A DNA stretch of 64,000 nt from Adiantum capillus-veneris (GCA_014529385.2 CM043971.1:33745709-33809708); one strand, 5' to 3'; numbered from the stretch's first letter, positions 34,341 to 46,808 are shown. Notes: generated by a model not told the origin, from the letters alone. Program-made: numbers and translations.

Positions 34341-35025
34341 AAATAAATGCTCGCAATGAGACTCCTAGAGCTTCCACTATCAAAGGTCCAAAAGAAGATA
34401 CTCATTGCAAAGGATCACCTCTCTCCTATGCTTGGGGAAAGGTAAGGGAGCATGATGCTTTCATCTTGTTTGAACCTGGTTCTACTCTCAACTTCATATC
34501 AATGGAGTTGGCCACCAAGTTGGGCATTCAAGCTTTTGAGATGGGAGATGCTGTAACTGCCGATGCTTCAAGGGACAGCAAGCCTCCATTACTCCCTTGA
34601 TTGGGAAGTTGAGGCTTCATGTCCAAAGCTATGTTGACAAAGAAGACTTCTTCATCTCTCCTCTCCAACATGAGGATGCTATCCTAGGGATACCATGGTT
34701 CAACCACATGGCTGTCAACATGAAGTTCCCTAAAAGAAGAATCTACTTCACCTACAGGGGAAAGAATATGTATATAGATGCTAATGAGTCTGGTCGTACT
34801 ATACCACTTGTAAATCCTCTCGCCCTTGATAAATCAATAAAAAGCTCAGTTTCTGCGTACATGATTTTTGTCAAAGAATCCCTAAGAGGTCCTAATGTTT
34901 CATCAAAGGTGAATGGTAGGAATCAAGAAGAGTTAGACTTGTCTAACTTTCTAAAAGGATTCCAAGATGTGTTCATTGATGATATCACTATGGACTTACC
35001 TCCAAAACGAGGGGATGATGACCAT
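34341..35025 (+). pseudogene. G1 aspartic protease and linker
   Basis: The knuckle frame continues into AFILFEPGSTLNFISMELAT. Family members have Asp-Ser/Pro-Gly here; the catalytic Asp is replaced by Glu (EPGS). After a shift near 34600 the frame gives IGKLRLHVQSYVDKEDFFIS, DAILGIPWFNHMAVN (the conserved ILG-x-PW block) and VFIDDITMDLPPKRGDDDH, then TAA in place of a sense codon before IELLSGSSPP. The protease normally cuts Gag-Pol; this copy would be inactive. Confidence 0.88.
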
Positions 35026-35028
35026 TAA

Positions 35029-35670
35029 ATTGAGCTCCTATCAGGAAGCTCACCGCCTAACAAACCTCCCTATCGAGTTTCACAAGCTCAACAAGAGGAG
35101 ATCAGGCAAGTACAAGAATTGGTAGACAAAAGAATGGTGAGGCCTAACTCCTCGCCCTTTTTCTCTCCAATCCTTTTAGTGCAAAAGAAAGATGGTACAT
35201 ACCACATGTGTGGACTATCGCACACTAAATCGTATCACTATCAAAAACAGATTTCCCATACCTCGGGTAAAAGCTCTGTTTGATAAGCTACAAGGCTCTA
35301 CCTACTTCAGTAGGATTGACCTTAAAAGTGGCTACCATCAAATAAGGATAGTGAATGAAGATATCCTAAAGACCGCGTTTCGTACAACGTTTGGCATTTA
35401 TGAATATCTAGTCATGCCTTTTGGCTTGACTAATGCACCAGCTACATTCAATCAATTAATGGAGAAAATTTTTAGACCCTATCGCAAATTCACTGGAGTG
35501 TTCTTTGATGATATCATCATCTACTCCAATTCCTTGGAGGAACACAAGCAAAATCTCCAAGTGATTTTCAAGCATTAAGGGAGAATAAGCTTTTTCTCAA
35601 TCAAAAGAAAAGCAGATTTTTCCTTCAAGAGATCCAATACTTAGGTCATATTATCTCTCGAGATGGTATC
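35029..35670 (+). pseudogene. G1 reverse transcriptase
   Basis: Encodes NKPPYRVSQAQQEEIRQVQE, RPNSSPFFSPILLVQKKDGT, then a frameshift near 35190, CVDYRTLNRITIKNRFPIPR, YFSRIDLKSGYHQIRI, FGLTNAPATFNQLM and the catalytic GVFFDDIIIYSNSLEEH. Both catalytic Asp residues are present. A TAA at about 35576 breaks the frame before LREN, and the thumb follows (QEIQYLGHIISRDGIRMDPS). Confidence 0.93.
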
Positions 35671-36279
35671 CGTATGGATCCATCAAAGTTGGAGGTAATA
35701 AAAGCATGGCCTAATCCAAGGAATCTACATGAGCTAAGAAGCTTTATTGGTATGTGTGCATACTATAGACGCTTCATAGCAAAATTCTCTCAAATAGTAG
35801 GACCATTACATGACTTAACAAAGAAAAATGTTAAGCATTCATGGACTGCTAAGGAGCAAAGTGCTTTTGACAAGCTCAAATAGAAGCTTATCTGCCAACC
35901 AGTCCTTATGCTTCCAGATCTCTCAAAGCCATTTGAGGTCCAATGTAATGCTTGTGGTGATTGCCTTGGAGTAGTCTTGCTTCAAGAAGGGCATGCCATA
36001 GAATATGAGAGCCGAAGGCTCAACACGGATGAAGGGGTCTTAGGAATTTATGAGAAAGAGCTGTTAGCTGTTCTACATGCCCTAGACCCATGGAAGCACT
36101 ATCTATTGGTGACTCCATTCATCTTACGAACAGACCATCAAAGTCTCAAGTACTTCATGACGCAAACAAAGCTTTCCACCAAACAAATGAGGTGGGAAAT
36201 TTTTCTTTCACAATTTAATTTTCACATTGCTCACATTGCTAGTAAGCACAATCAAGTGGCTGATGCACTTTCACGATGA
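35671..36279 (+). pseudogene. G1 connection and RNase H
   Basis: The connection reads VIKAWPNPRNLHELRSFIGM, YYRRFIAKFSQIVGPLHDLT, then a TAG at 35881. RNase H follows: KPFEVQCNACGDCLGVVLLQ, YEKELLAVLHALDPWKHYLL, RTDHQSLKYFMTQ, HNQVADALSR. The first catalytic position is normally Asp (DACGD); here it is Asn (NACGD), so the nuclease would be inactive even without the stop. The Glu and later Asp residues remain. Confidence 0.92.
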
Positions 36280-37536
36280 CCAAAAGTTAATGTTGTGTCA
36301 ATAGCAACTCACAATGATCTATCTTCTATGATAGATGAGTATGCTACTGACCCTAACTTTAAAGACATAATGTCAACCCTTGCTTTGGGGAAGAAAGAGG
36401 AACCATTCACCATGCAGGATGGTTATCTTCTCCATGGCAATATGCTATGTGTTACCCACTCCCTTCTCCCTATGCGGGGCATAGAGGCATTCAACTTACT
36501 CTTCGAGGAGTAGAGACATACTTTTATTGGCCTACCATGAAAGTGGACATACAAGAGTATGTTTCAAAATGTGTAGTATGCCAAAAGACCAAGTATGATA
36601 GAAGGAAGCAACCTGGATTACTCCGACCATTACCAATTCCTAATTCACCATGGGAGAGTATATCCATGGATTTTATCTTTGGATTACCAAAATCTATCCA
36701 TGGGAATACGGGAATATGGACAATAGTCGACAGGTTTAGCAAGCAAGCACACTTTATCCATGTCAAAAAGACTATTAATGCACACCAAATGGCAACTCTC
36801 TTCATATCACAGATTTTCAAACACCATGAATTGCCCAACATCCATCGTGTCAGATAGAGATCCTAGAATCACCAGTAATTTCTGGAAATGTCTCTTCAAA
36901 AATCTAGGTACAAGATTGAATTTCTCTTCGGCCTATCACCCACAAACGGATGGCCAAAGTGAGATAGCCAATCTTACGATTCTTGATCTACTAAAGACCT
37001 ATGTTACAGAAGTAGATCAACGCTCACAATGGAAAAAGTACTTACCTCTTGTAGAGTATGCGTATAATAATACTATCCATACTTCTACGGGAAAAGAACC
37101 TTTTGAAATCATAGAGGGAAGACCTAAAAGTCCCTTTCTACTTAAAGTACATGGGAAGATCTTCGCTATCGATGAGTATAGCCGTGACTTGCAAACATCT
37201 TTTCAAAAGATTAGGGAGGCTATATCCATCTCCCAACTACGGCAAAAAGCTGTTGTTGACAAGCACAGAAGGGCCTTAATGTTCAAAGAAAATGATTGGG
37301 TCTTACTTAAATTTCCTAAGGCTCGATTAAGGCAAACGGGCAAAAATCCTACGGGCCATCAAAAGTATTATGCTAAACTAGCAAAACAATACTATGGTCC
37401 TTTTCAAATTTTGAAGCCAATCAATGAGGTGGCTTATCAACTCAAGTTACCTAACCAGTGGCTCATACAAAATGCTTTTCATGTGAGCCTACTCAAGCCC
37501 TACAAAGGAGAGCCTCCAAATGAACCAATTATTTGA
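36280..37536 (+). pseudogene. G1 integrase
   Basis: The zinc end crosses a frameshift near 36470: YAGHRGIQLTLRGVETYFYW then YVSKCVVCQKTKYDRRKQ. The core has ESISMDFIFGLPKS (first Asp), IVDRFSKQAHFI, then after another shift near 36840 SIVSDRDPRITSNFWKCLFK (second Asp), YHPQTDGQSE and NLTILDLLKTYV, the position of the catalytic Glu. The C-terminal GPF domain reads YYGPFQILKPINEVAYQLKL and HVSLLKPYKGEPP. It integrates cDNA in the nucleus in intact relatives; the two shifts disable it. Confidence 0.93.
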
Positions 37537-37747
37537 AGACCCTCCTGAAATCGAAGATCAAGAAGAGGTACTACAACCCGAAGCTATCCTTCGGCATGAA
37601 GACAAGGTACTACAACATGGTAAGATTATCCGACGGTATCTTATTACGTTCAAAAATTATCCTTTTGAAGATGCTAGATGGATGCAAGGAATCCAAGTTA
37701 AGGATAGTATGAACCTTGTCAACGCTTACAATGCTACATTAGAGTAA
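37520..37747 (+). pseudogene. G1 chromodomain-like tail
   Basis: A short frame overlapping the integrase end by a frame change encodes PEAILRHEDKVLQHG, RRYLITFKNYPFEDARWM. The 'YLI-F-x-NYP-DA-W' pattern is the chromodomain-like tail of plant chromoviruses, which steers integration toward particular chromatin. It is displaced from the integrase frame, so the two are not joined now. Confidence 0.75.
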
Positions 37748-38104
37748 CCAAATGTACATGTTTCTTTTAAATGATCAATGTTTTTGTCTTATAAGACTAA
37801 TTCTCTCTTTATTGTGCACAAATTTAAGTAGTATGCATACTAAGAATCATGTTTGGGATGATGACGTCTCTCAAACGCCATGTAGAATTTGTCACTCTAC
37901 TTGGGAGGATGAAATGGACTAAAGAGCAGACATGCTTGCGGCAGTTATGTCTCCCAAGCACCAAATGGATTAGTCATCCATCTTGGAATGATGTCTTAGG
38001 GTAAAAAGGGATCCTCTACCCGCTAAGACAAATTGACTAATGACTATGACTTTATCTCTTTTACCTCATAGTCGAGGACGACTATGATTTCAAGAGAGAG
38101 ATAA
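37748..38104 (+). other. G1 3' leader and polypurine tract
   Basis: Non-coding. The last bases before the right LTR, AAGAGAGAGATAA (38092-38104), are the purine tract. Confidence 0.8.
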
Positions 38105-39636
38105 TGTCATTAAATCTAATATCTAACCAACCCAAATGATTTTCTCATATTAAACTGATCATTTAATATGGGATAATAAACGGGAACAAGGGTTAGAATA
38201 TAGACATGTGCTTACGGATCTATCTCAACACGGGGCCAATGGTAAAGGGACCCAAATGAGAGAAGGTATGTCAAAGAGCAAGGTTAACTAATGAAGCTTA
38301 AAAGACCTTAGGGTTAGCTTCATAAAATACCTCCAATGGTTAGTGTTAAAAGTCCTTTGACCTTAAGCAAACAAGGTCTGAGCTTGAGGTGGGAACCCGA
38401 CCTAAACTTAAGCAAGCTAGGGATGTGCTTGTGGTGGGAACCTTAAGCAAGCTAGGGTTGTGCTTGAGGTGGGAACCCGACCTAAACTTAAGCAAGCTAG
38501 GGCTGTGCTTAGGTGGGAACTCCACCTAAGGTGCTTGTCATTGACTAAGGTACTTGAAAAACTTGTCACATTTAATGAGGAAGTTGCTTGAGAAACTTCC
38601 TATGCATAAAAATCTCAAATTTAGGGGAATTCTAAAAGAGTACATGGAACACATGTCAGACTCTCACTAAGCTTAACCACATGGTGTGCTTGAATGCTAT
38701 TGGTTGGGCTAAAGAGGGGTCCAATGAGCTTCTACTTCCATCTAACAAATATCTAGATATTTTCAAGTTCTCTCTCTCTAAGGGATAAAGAGGACACTTG
38801 TCAAAAGACTACCCATGTACTTGACTGCATGTTGCATATGATTGGCTAGGGAGAGAGGGGTCCAATGAGTTTGCAACATGTAGAAAGGTCACAACTCTCC
38901 CAAAGCAAGGAGGGGAGGTGCTAGGGGGATATACTGCACACACACACTCATTTTGGAAGGCCATTCTCACTTGGTGAAAGTTGAGGAACACCACCTCCTT
39001 CTCCAAGATTCTGAGAGTGAAAGCCTACACCAACACTCTTGGCTATGGAATGCAAATCCAACCAAGATTCATGCTTCAATGCTTAAGCTTTCCATCTTCG
39101 TTACTATGCCATTATGTATGCTAGCAAGAAGAGTAATGATAAGTGAGGAACTATTTCTTTCTCCTATGGAATGTTTCTTCTTCCTCTTCCCTATCCTCAT
39201 TTCCCGCTAGCTCTCTCCACCTTCGAAGGCGTTTGAGGCCTTGGGACTGAGGCTTGGGATAGTTAATGCTTTCTTCAAGATTATGTTATGCTTGTGATGC
39301 ATGAAGCTTTCCATCTTCATTGAATCACCTAGGTTACAAGGAACACAAAGATTGTATTGTACCAAGTCTCTCTTGATGGGAGAAACTAAAATACAAATGC
39401 CTATTGGAGGGGGGACCGGCTCCATATGAATCTGGTCCTCAACTATTGTCATGTTCTCTAAACTCTCTCTCCCTCTCTTGCAAAAGTATTGTTCATGCCA
39501 AGTTAACTAAGTACCATGTTTATGTTGTTACCATCAATTAAGTTCAACCGCTATGCTCACAAAGAATCTCTCAAAAGTGCTTCACCTAATTTCCTGCTTC
39601 CGCTACTCTCAAAGTTCATAGGCAATAACCATTACA
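38105..39636 (+). repeat. G1 3' LTR
   Basis: 1532 bp, TGTCATTA...ATTACA. The uninterrupted C2 target is at about 38640-38650. Confidence 0.93.
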
Positions 39637-39985
39637 TATCCTTTGACGTCAAAACCTCTTTTTGTAACTAACTGCTGTATTGGAATCAAGTTTGCTTTGG
39701 AATCCTTGTACTGGATTCAAGTTTTTTTGGGAACTCAATATATTTCTACTTTGCGACAAATACAATCACGCCTCTTTTTATCGCTCTATGTAAAATTAAT
39801 GTCCACATTTAATGTCTATATTTGTCTACATTTATTTTGTTAAATGGTTGAAGGTGAGATGATAATCAACTGTACAAAAGGTTATCCAGATGGCAGGTAT
39901 AGCTTAGATGATGGCAACTAAGGATAAATTTGTTTTCCTAATTGCCTTGAAATTGTCCATTAGGTAAAAAATTTGCTCAACTTTT

Positions 39986-40121
39986 GCCAGAATATGGCAA
40001 TATTGGCCAAATTGGTTGCATCCACAAGGCATCGAGATTTGGTCAGACAGCAAGCTTGCAAAGCATTTTCTCGTTGCCTTGTGGACACATCCAATTTGGC
40101 CTAAATTGCCACATTCAGGGC
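39986..40121. repeat. Imperfect hairpin, arms about 51 nt
   Basis: 39986-40036 and 40070-40121 are imperfect reverse complements around a 33-nt loop. For example, 'ggccaaattggttgcatcc' on the left pairs with the complement of 'acacatccaatttggcc' on the right. It has the size range of a plant microRNA precursor or a small foldback element. Confidence 0.75.
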
Positions 40122-40243
40122 ACCTCTAGTACAAAAATGTAATTTATATGCCAATTTTCTCGTTGCCTTGTGGACACATCCAATTTGGCCTAAATTGCCA
40201 CATTCAGGGCACCTCTAGTACAAAAATGTAATTTATATGCCAA
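40066..40243. repeat. 89-bp perfect tandem duplication
   Basis: Copies at 40066-40154 and 40155-40243 look identical, so the duplication is recent. It repeats the right arm of the hairpin. Confidence 0.93.
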
Positions 40244-40428
40244 TTTTTGGACAAATTTTTTTCAATGTACAAAATCAACATTCAAATAGTTAATACATAT
40301 TGCAAATGGGTAGAATTTTCATAGATTGCCTTATCATCACTGAACATGATCAAATCAGTAAATTGAACTTTGCAAAAGATCATGGAAAAGAGATATAATT
40401 TTCATCTAAAAATCTTGTACATCCCGGC

Positions 40429-41422
40429 TTAACTATCTTTTGATAGGAGGCGCTTTGTGATCTCTCTACGACGTTCTATAGCATTGGGTAGAATGGATGT
40501 AGGCACATAAGAAATTATAGCTTGGACACTGTCAACCCCCAAGGCTTGACAAAGTGCTATGTGTGTCATGGCCTTGCCACAAAAACCAATGCCAAAAGTG
40601 GCAATTACAAGTAAATTTTTCACCAAAATAATTACATGGACTGTTTGAGGGATGGTGGCTAAGCATAGGAATTTACTTGCGGCCTTAAGCACCCACAAAA
40701 CACAATGGCCGTTGGGGGAGAAATCCTTGTGTATGATGCACACATCCTACATTGGTAGTTTTCCGATGTAGTGTGCAAGGGATATGTGAGGCCCAAACAC
40801 CATGCTCTCCTCCCCCTTCCGGCTAGCCCATAGGTCCATGTCCAAAACATCCTGCAAAAATTGAGTTAACCAAAAGCAAAGTAGAAAGGTTGAATTATCA
40901 ACATACAAGATGCTTAGTATCACCTCTTGTTGCTTATCCTCGTCATCTGTAGTTGGTGTGGCTTCAAGGTTGATAGATGATTTTCTCTCATCAACCTTGC
41001 GGGGGACTCCATGAACCAGGCAAGTCAGGGCAGATAGGAGTTTGGTTGGTAACAACCCTGGCTTGTGTTGCAACAAACTCCTCGTCCGTGACTTCACTCT
41101 ACTCTGCAACAAGAATATCCGTTGTCACTAGTGCAATTGTGTCAGCAACAGAGTCCCCCAATGGAAGAAGCTTGTCATCTGTAGCTTTTGGTGTAGGATC
41201 AAGGGGAAACTCCATCTTGGTGTATATGAGGTTAAGACACTCATCGAGCCGAACACCAAAAGAATTTTCTAGATCGTGTAAGAATAAATACTCTTCATCT
41301 TCTATAATTATGTTGCTGAGATGGCTAATCTCATTTCAAGAATTGCAGCAGGGTCACGACTCTCACGGTCAGGCACCTCAGAGGTGCCATCAATTTTCTC
41401 TCTCGCTGCAACTTCCCCTTCC
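40429..41422 (-). pseudogene. Unknown gene fragment with short intron
   Basis: On the minus strand the sequence reads DEEYLFLHDLENSFGVRLDE, KATDDKLLPLGDSVADTIAL, then after a stop and shift VDERKSSINLEATPTTDDED. A candidate 72-bp intron (40852-40923, GTGATA...TTTTTGCAG) would join ...DKQQE to DVLDMDLWASRKGEES. One in-frame TAG follows KLPM, then DVCIIHKDFSPNGHCVLWVL, VDSVQAIISYVP and ERRREITKRLLSKDS. I do not recognise the family. The acidic, polar text and the intron favour a real host-type gene. Element Z is inserted at its upstream end (41423), and the part above 41319 recurs in inverted form at the window's right edge. Confidence 0.4.
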
Positions 41423-41499
41423 TGTTGGGTGTAGTGGAGCTATGTTAGGTGTCGGCAGTGAGGAGAAGCCATGGCGTGCAGGTACAAGACAAGGAGAAG

Positions 41500-41542
<43 letters not shown>

Positions 41543-42695
41543 ACATAGTAGGAAAGAAAAAAGCACGCTATTGTTATTGCTTGTAAAGCCTTATAATATA
41601 AAAGTAATCTTGCCATGCAAACTTCTAAAAGAAGACTAAAGTGTACATGTATGTCTTATGAGGCGTTTCCCACGGGTACCAGAAAAAGGGCTTGGAAACC
41701 CAACAATTCCGCCCCTCAAGCCCAAACTACATCACTCTCATGATATCTTGAGTTTTTGGTGTACTCGTCAACCGTGAGTTTTAGGTCCTCTCACAACCAA
41801 GGATTTTGGTGTATCCATAACCCGATGCTATGATAGCGAACCCCCCCCTTGAACAGATAGGGTGTAGGTTGAAAAATTAGCTACCAACAAATGGAGTTTT
41901 TGGTTCACTGCCAAACCTTGGGTTTAAGGTGTACCCAGTAACCTCATGAGAAGCGGGACAAAAATGGACTTGAACAAAAACTCATATTTTGGGAGGTCTT
42001 ACCACTCATGTGTGGTAGTGTCTATAGCCCATACAAATTGTTATCATGGCAGTATCGGACATCTGATAAGTTAAAACAAGGCTTTGACAAGAAGTATATG
42101 ATTGTTTTGACAATAGACAAAAGAGAAAAAATCTATGACACTAAACTGGCAAAAATAGCTTGTGAAATCTTGTACTGCAATCTCAAAGCAGATCTTCATA
42201 CGTTGGCAAATAGTTGGAAGCGTCTTCACTAGCTTCTTTGCTAGATGTATTCGATTAACAAGAAAAACCATTAAATTGACGTATATGTCATGCGTGTCCG
42301 AGAGAGGTTTTTTGTTTAAATTGATATGCAAGATACCCATGATATTTAAAGAATTTGGATCTTTCAAGTTATCACCTTCAATTAGTCAAAAATACCTCGA
42401 ATCGATCCGCATATGTGTATTTCTTCTTGTGACTGCTTTCAAGCTGTCAGCATTTTGAAATGCTATGCAAAACTGTCTTTATACCAATCGCCAACAATCC
42501 TGCACCACCAAGTTGGGTAGCGTCTCGAGATGATATATCGTTCACTGCTAACGCCTTATTCAAGTGCCAAGATAAAAGGGCGGTGGTAATGCGCGTGCTA
42601 GTCTCCACCCAACCGTGCTATCTTATAGCCTCCCCCTAGAGTACACATTGTCCGGCTGTGCCGGTGGCCTTGCCTGTAGGACCCATGTCCTTACA

Positions 42696-43975
42696 TTACC
42701 ACCCCCTTGGAGAATCGTTTTCGTCCTTAGAAACAAATGTAGGAAAACGTTTCTTAAGTGCGGAGACATTCTCCCATGTAGAACCTTCTTCAAGTCTATC
42801 TAGCCATTTTACCAGCACCTGTCGTTTGACATGATGTCTGGTGCAAATCTCATGAGAATCCAAAATATTTTCGGTCTCATGAGGGATGCTTGGCAGTTTG
42901 ATAAGGTCAACTAACACACCTGTGTCAATGACATTATCATTCTGTCCTAGTTGTTTTCGTAAACGGCTAACATGAAAAACAGGATGAGCTCGTGAGTACT
43001 CTGGAAGAGCTAACTTATAGGTCACTTGACCTATACATTTGAGAATGGTAAACGGTCCACAATAGCGTGGTGAAAGTTTATCAACTTTTTTCATCTTCAC
43101 ACTTTCTAAATGCTTCGGAACTTTGAGGAAAACCTTGTCTCCTTCTTCGAAAGTAGCAAGACGATGATGCTCATCTGCGTACTTCTTATATCGATCTTCA
43201 GCTTGCTTAACATTTGATTGAGCAACTCGAAGCATGTCAAAATGGTCTTGGAGAAAATACTTCGCTTGCTGTATCTTCTCCTTAGCCAACCCCACCATAA
43301 CGGGTGATCTAGGTTGAAATCCATACAAAAGCATAAATGGACTAAACCCTGTAGTCACATGCTTTGAACTATTATAAGAAAATTCCAATATAGGTAAGTG
43401 GTCTTCCCAATTGGTTTGCTTCTTGCTAACGTACGCTCATAGCATATCCTCTAGCACTTGATTAACTCTTTTTGTTTGACCATCCGTTTCTGGATGATCA
43501 CTCGTACTTAGATTAAGTTTAGTTTCCAACTTTTGGAACACAACTCTCCAGAAGTGATTATCAAACTTTCAATCTCTATCACTAATGATACTAGCTGGTA
43601 GACCATAGAGTTTATATATATGCTCTACAAATAGCCGTGCTAATTCCGGTGTCTTAACCGTAGTCTTAGTGGGAATGAATCGACCCATCTTGGTGAGACG
43701 GTCTACAATTACCCATATGGCATCATGGCCACGATTTGTAGTAGGTAGTCCTACTACAAAATCCATAGAAATACTCTCCCACTTACCTCGTGGAATCTCT
43801 AAAGGATGTAAAAGGCCACCTACCTTGAGGCGCTCTGCCTTATTAACTTGGCATTGTTGGTAGTTTAGTACGTACTCTTTGAACATCATGATGTAAGCCC
43901 GGCTAATAAAATTGCCATCAAACTAAGGCATACGTCTTACGAATACCTGGATAAACAGCACTTGGACTATCGTGA
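42696..43975 (-). pseudogene. G2 integrase and chromodomain (left arm)
   Basis: Minus-strand counterpart of 61345-62621. Frame 43889-43569 has NYQQCQVNKAERLKVGGLLH, ESISMDFVVGLPTT and IVDRLTKMGRFI, ending SDRD*. Frame 43388-42696 has [20 protein letters not shown], the GPF domain [18 protein letters not shown], and the tail [20 protein letters not shown], which fits a chromodomain. The 230-codon frame is identical to that in the right arm. Confidence 0.92.
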
Positions 43976-44003
43976 CACTCAAATAAGATTTGGCACCTAG
44001 TGT

Positions 44004-45611
44004 CTAAGTCCTTTGACGCACATACTCTACCTTTGTGGAGTAATTAGCCATCATCAATGGAAAAATTCTTCCATCACTTAAGCTCTTCCTGAGTAGCGGT
44101 GGAGCTATGTGTGTTGAGTTTCTATCTACGCGTGTAGAGACATGTTGATCAGGCTGTTCAAAGACATGTGAGTGTGAGGGATCCATTTTTAAAACCACAC
44201 TCCACACTTTAGCATATGATTGATCTTGTGCACACTTGCCACGTAATGACTCTAAAAATCCACTCTTTATTTTTGTGAAAGCGAGTGAATTAATCTGAGG
44301 CATCCGACTTAGTGCATCCGCTACTACATTATATCGCCCCTTGCAATATCGTAGCTTACAATCATAATCTTGAAGGATTTCGGCCCATCTAGCTTTACGG
44401 CCCTTCAAGTCCGTTTGAGTAGTAAACCATTTGATACTCTCATGGTCAAAAACTACTTCAAACTCGGCACCATATAAATAGTGTTGCTACTTTTGTAAAT
44501 CGTGAATTATGGCATAGATCTCTCTCTCATACACATAATAATTCTGTTGAGCTCTATCTAACTTTTTACTTTCAAAGGCTATAGGTCTTCCCTCCTGGAG
44601 AAGTATCGCACCAATTGCTTTATCACTAGCATCAGTCTCTACCACAAACGGCTTAAGTGGGTCGACGATTGCTAGGATGGGAGCAATGGCTATAGCTACC
44701 TTGAGCTGTTCGAAATTGCATTTTTGGGCTTCTTCCCAAGAAAAGGTCTTACCTTTTGCTTTAAGTTGGTCCGTCATAGGAACAACAATTTTGGCATAAT
44801 CACAGATATAATGTCGATAAAATCCAGCCATGCCAAAAAATATTTGAAGCTCCTCAACTGTGTTGGGATGTGGCCATCGAAGAATGACAGCGACCTTGTC
44901 AGTGTCCATTTTGCATGACCGAGGTAATGTATCTATGTTTAAAGAAATCGCACTTGCTTTGCTTAGCATACAACATGTGAGCTCGTAGCTGTTCGAACAC
45001 TAATCGTAAGTTTTGTATGCGTTCATCTTCAGTCTTACTGTAAATGAAAATGTCAAGGAAAACCACAAAATTATTCCAAGATAGGGACGTAAGACACTAT
45101 CCATGAGTGCCATAGATGTAGATGGAGCATTGGTTAGACCAAAAGGCATAACCAAAAATTCAAAATGCCTGAACTGTGTTCTAAAGGCAGTTTTGGAGAT
45201 ATCTTGTAGTAGGATACGCACCTGGTGGTATCCTGAACGAAGATCTATCTTTGTATAGTATCTTGCCTCGTGGAGTTGATCAAACAACTCATCCACTCAA
45301 GGCAAAGGATACTTATTCTTGATGGTTATTGCATTTAATCCATGATAATCTACGCACATGCGCATAGTACCATCTTTATTTTTTACCAATAGAATTGGTG
45401 ATGCCCAAGGCGAAGTGCTAGGTCTAATGAAACCACGAGTGAGGTAGTCAGTCAGCTGATTCTCAACCTCCTTGGCTTCTTTAGCACTCAAACGATAAGG
45501 TGGTTTACTCACCGGTTTAGTGCCTGGCAAGACATCTATGCCATGCTGCACATCACATGTAGGGGGTAAAGCCGGTGGTAAATCACTTGAGAACACATCA
45601 CTGTACTCCAT
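44004..45611 (-). pseudogene. G2 RT and RNase H (left arm)
   Basis: 45611-45297 encodes [40 protein letters not shown] and [19 protein letters not shown], then TGA for an expected Arg [23 protein letters not shown] and [14 protein letters not shown] follow. The catalytic box region is shifted and reads FLDIFIYSK, missing one of the two Asp residues. RNase H (44969-44487, then 44408-44004) has VVETDASDKAIGAILLQEGR, YYVYEREIYAIIHDLQK, a stop, and YNVVADALSRMPQ. In this arm KNKDGT is in frame, whereas the right arm has an extra A. Confidence 0.93.
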
Positions 45612-45879
45612 GAGTAAGTGAGTTAGCTTTTGCCGTGCAAAAGGAAAAAGTAAACTAAAGTTATGCTATGATGGAGAATCTTGTAATTCATGTAATGTTT
45701 GTTTTACAACAGTTGCATGTTGCTCTATAGAATTAAAATTGAGAGCACTTTGCTCGTTAGATTTGTTAACACTTTGTTTATTAGTAAAATCCATTGCACT
45801 TTGCATACCACTACTAGAATACACCGCACTTTGCTCTTGAGAATTCACAAGACTTGGAGACAAGCAGTAACAGAAAAAG

Positions 45880-46433
45880 ACTTCATCTATTGGAAATGTC
45901 ATCCACCACTTATAGGCCTTGCCTTTAAGAGATAGACTTGTTTCCACAGTCGTCTTTATATCCAGGGTGTGTCTCAATCTATGAATATCACTCCATTTGT
46001 GTAAGAACATATTGACCGCATCCTTGTTGCGATCACGCTCTTCCCCATGAAACTCAGGAATGGTGATATTCTTAAGTAATGCATTGCTACCTTCTACATC
46101 TTCTACAACACTTGTCTCTTAGACTCCTTGAGTCGTGCGAGCTTGGTTCCCTTGAACTGTGCCACTTGTGGCTCCTTGAGTCCTCTGTGAATTCATAAAT
46201 TTCACAAGTAACTCCGTAAGATTGGTAACATTTGCATTGAGTGCAGAGAGGTTGCTTTCAAGTACGCTTTGGCGATGTTCCAAAGTCTTGAAAGAAGCCA
46301 TATCTACAAGCCCATGATCTCCTAGATCATCATCATCATGCATATTAGTATCAATAGCACCTGTGGTGCCCTGATTTTGATCTACGTGCTCAAAATCAAA
46401 AGTGTGTGTAGGTGGGATATCCTCACTCGCCAT
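45880..46433 (-). pseudogene. G2 gag (left arm)
   Basis: ATG at 46433 (MASEDIPPTHTFDFEHVDQN). One TAA after ARTTQGV, then IPEFHGEERDRNKDAVNMFL and HKWSDIHRLRHTLDIKT, KGKAYKWWMTF. The frame then jumps into the protease-RT linker (NSQEQSAVYSSSG), so the gag end, knuckle and protease are missing. Confidence 0.88.
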
Positions 46434-46808
46434 GGTAAACACACAGTAATGTAAAGAGAGAAAAAATGTCAACTTGTACCTTGTGAAATTGAAGTCTTTG
46501 TGTTTTGTATGCTCCGTGATTTGCATTGCATGCGAACCTCGCCTTGCGGGAATTGTAGCGCTTCACGTGTCGTTCGTCGTAAGAACACCTTTGTTGCCTC
46601 TTCACAAAGACTCGTCATTTTTGTGAAGGCTTTTGCTCACTTTGAAGCTATCTCCTTGAGGAAAAAAGAATTTTTGGAGGAAAACTTGCCGTCCTCCAAG
46701 AAGTGAAAAGGAAGGGTGAAACTACTTCCTTGAAGTTTGAAGCTTTCCCTTTCCTTCTAGCTTTCCTTTCAACACAAGTATTCTATCTTTCCTTGTTATA
46801 TACAACAA

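Larger units (their letters stand above)
26053..39636 (+). mobile_element. Ty3/gypsy chromovirus G1
   Basis: G1 has LTRs of TGTCATTA...ATTACA. The left LTR is 26053-26686 plus 31853-32605, interrupted by copia C2. The right LTR is 38105-39636. Flanking 5-mers are TACCC and TATCC (4 of 5 match). The primer site TGGTATCAGAG at 32607 is the initiator-Met type, and a purine tract precedes the right LTR. Domain order on the plus strand is gag, protease, RT, RNase H, integrase, chromodomain-like tail, which is the Ty3/gypsy chromovirus order. Several stops and frameshifts, and two catalytic acidic residues changed, show that it is dead. Confidence 0.94.
39637..40428. other. Non-coding region with hairpin and 89-bp duplication
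   Basis: No gene seen. Contains the inverted repeat and tandem duplication listed separately. Confidence 0.6.
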
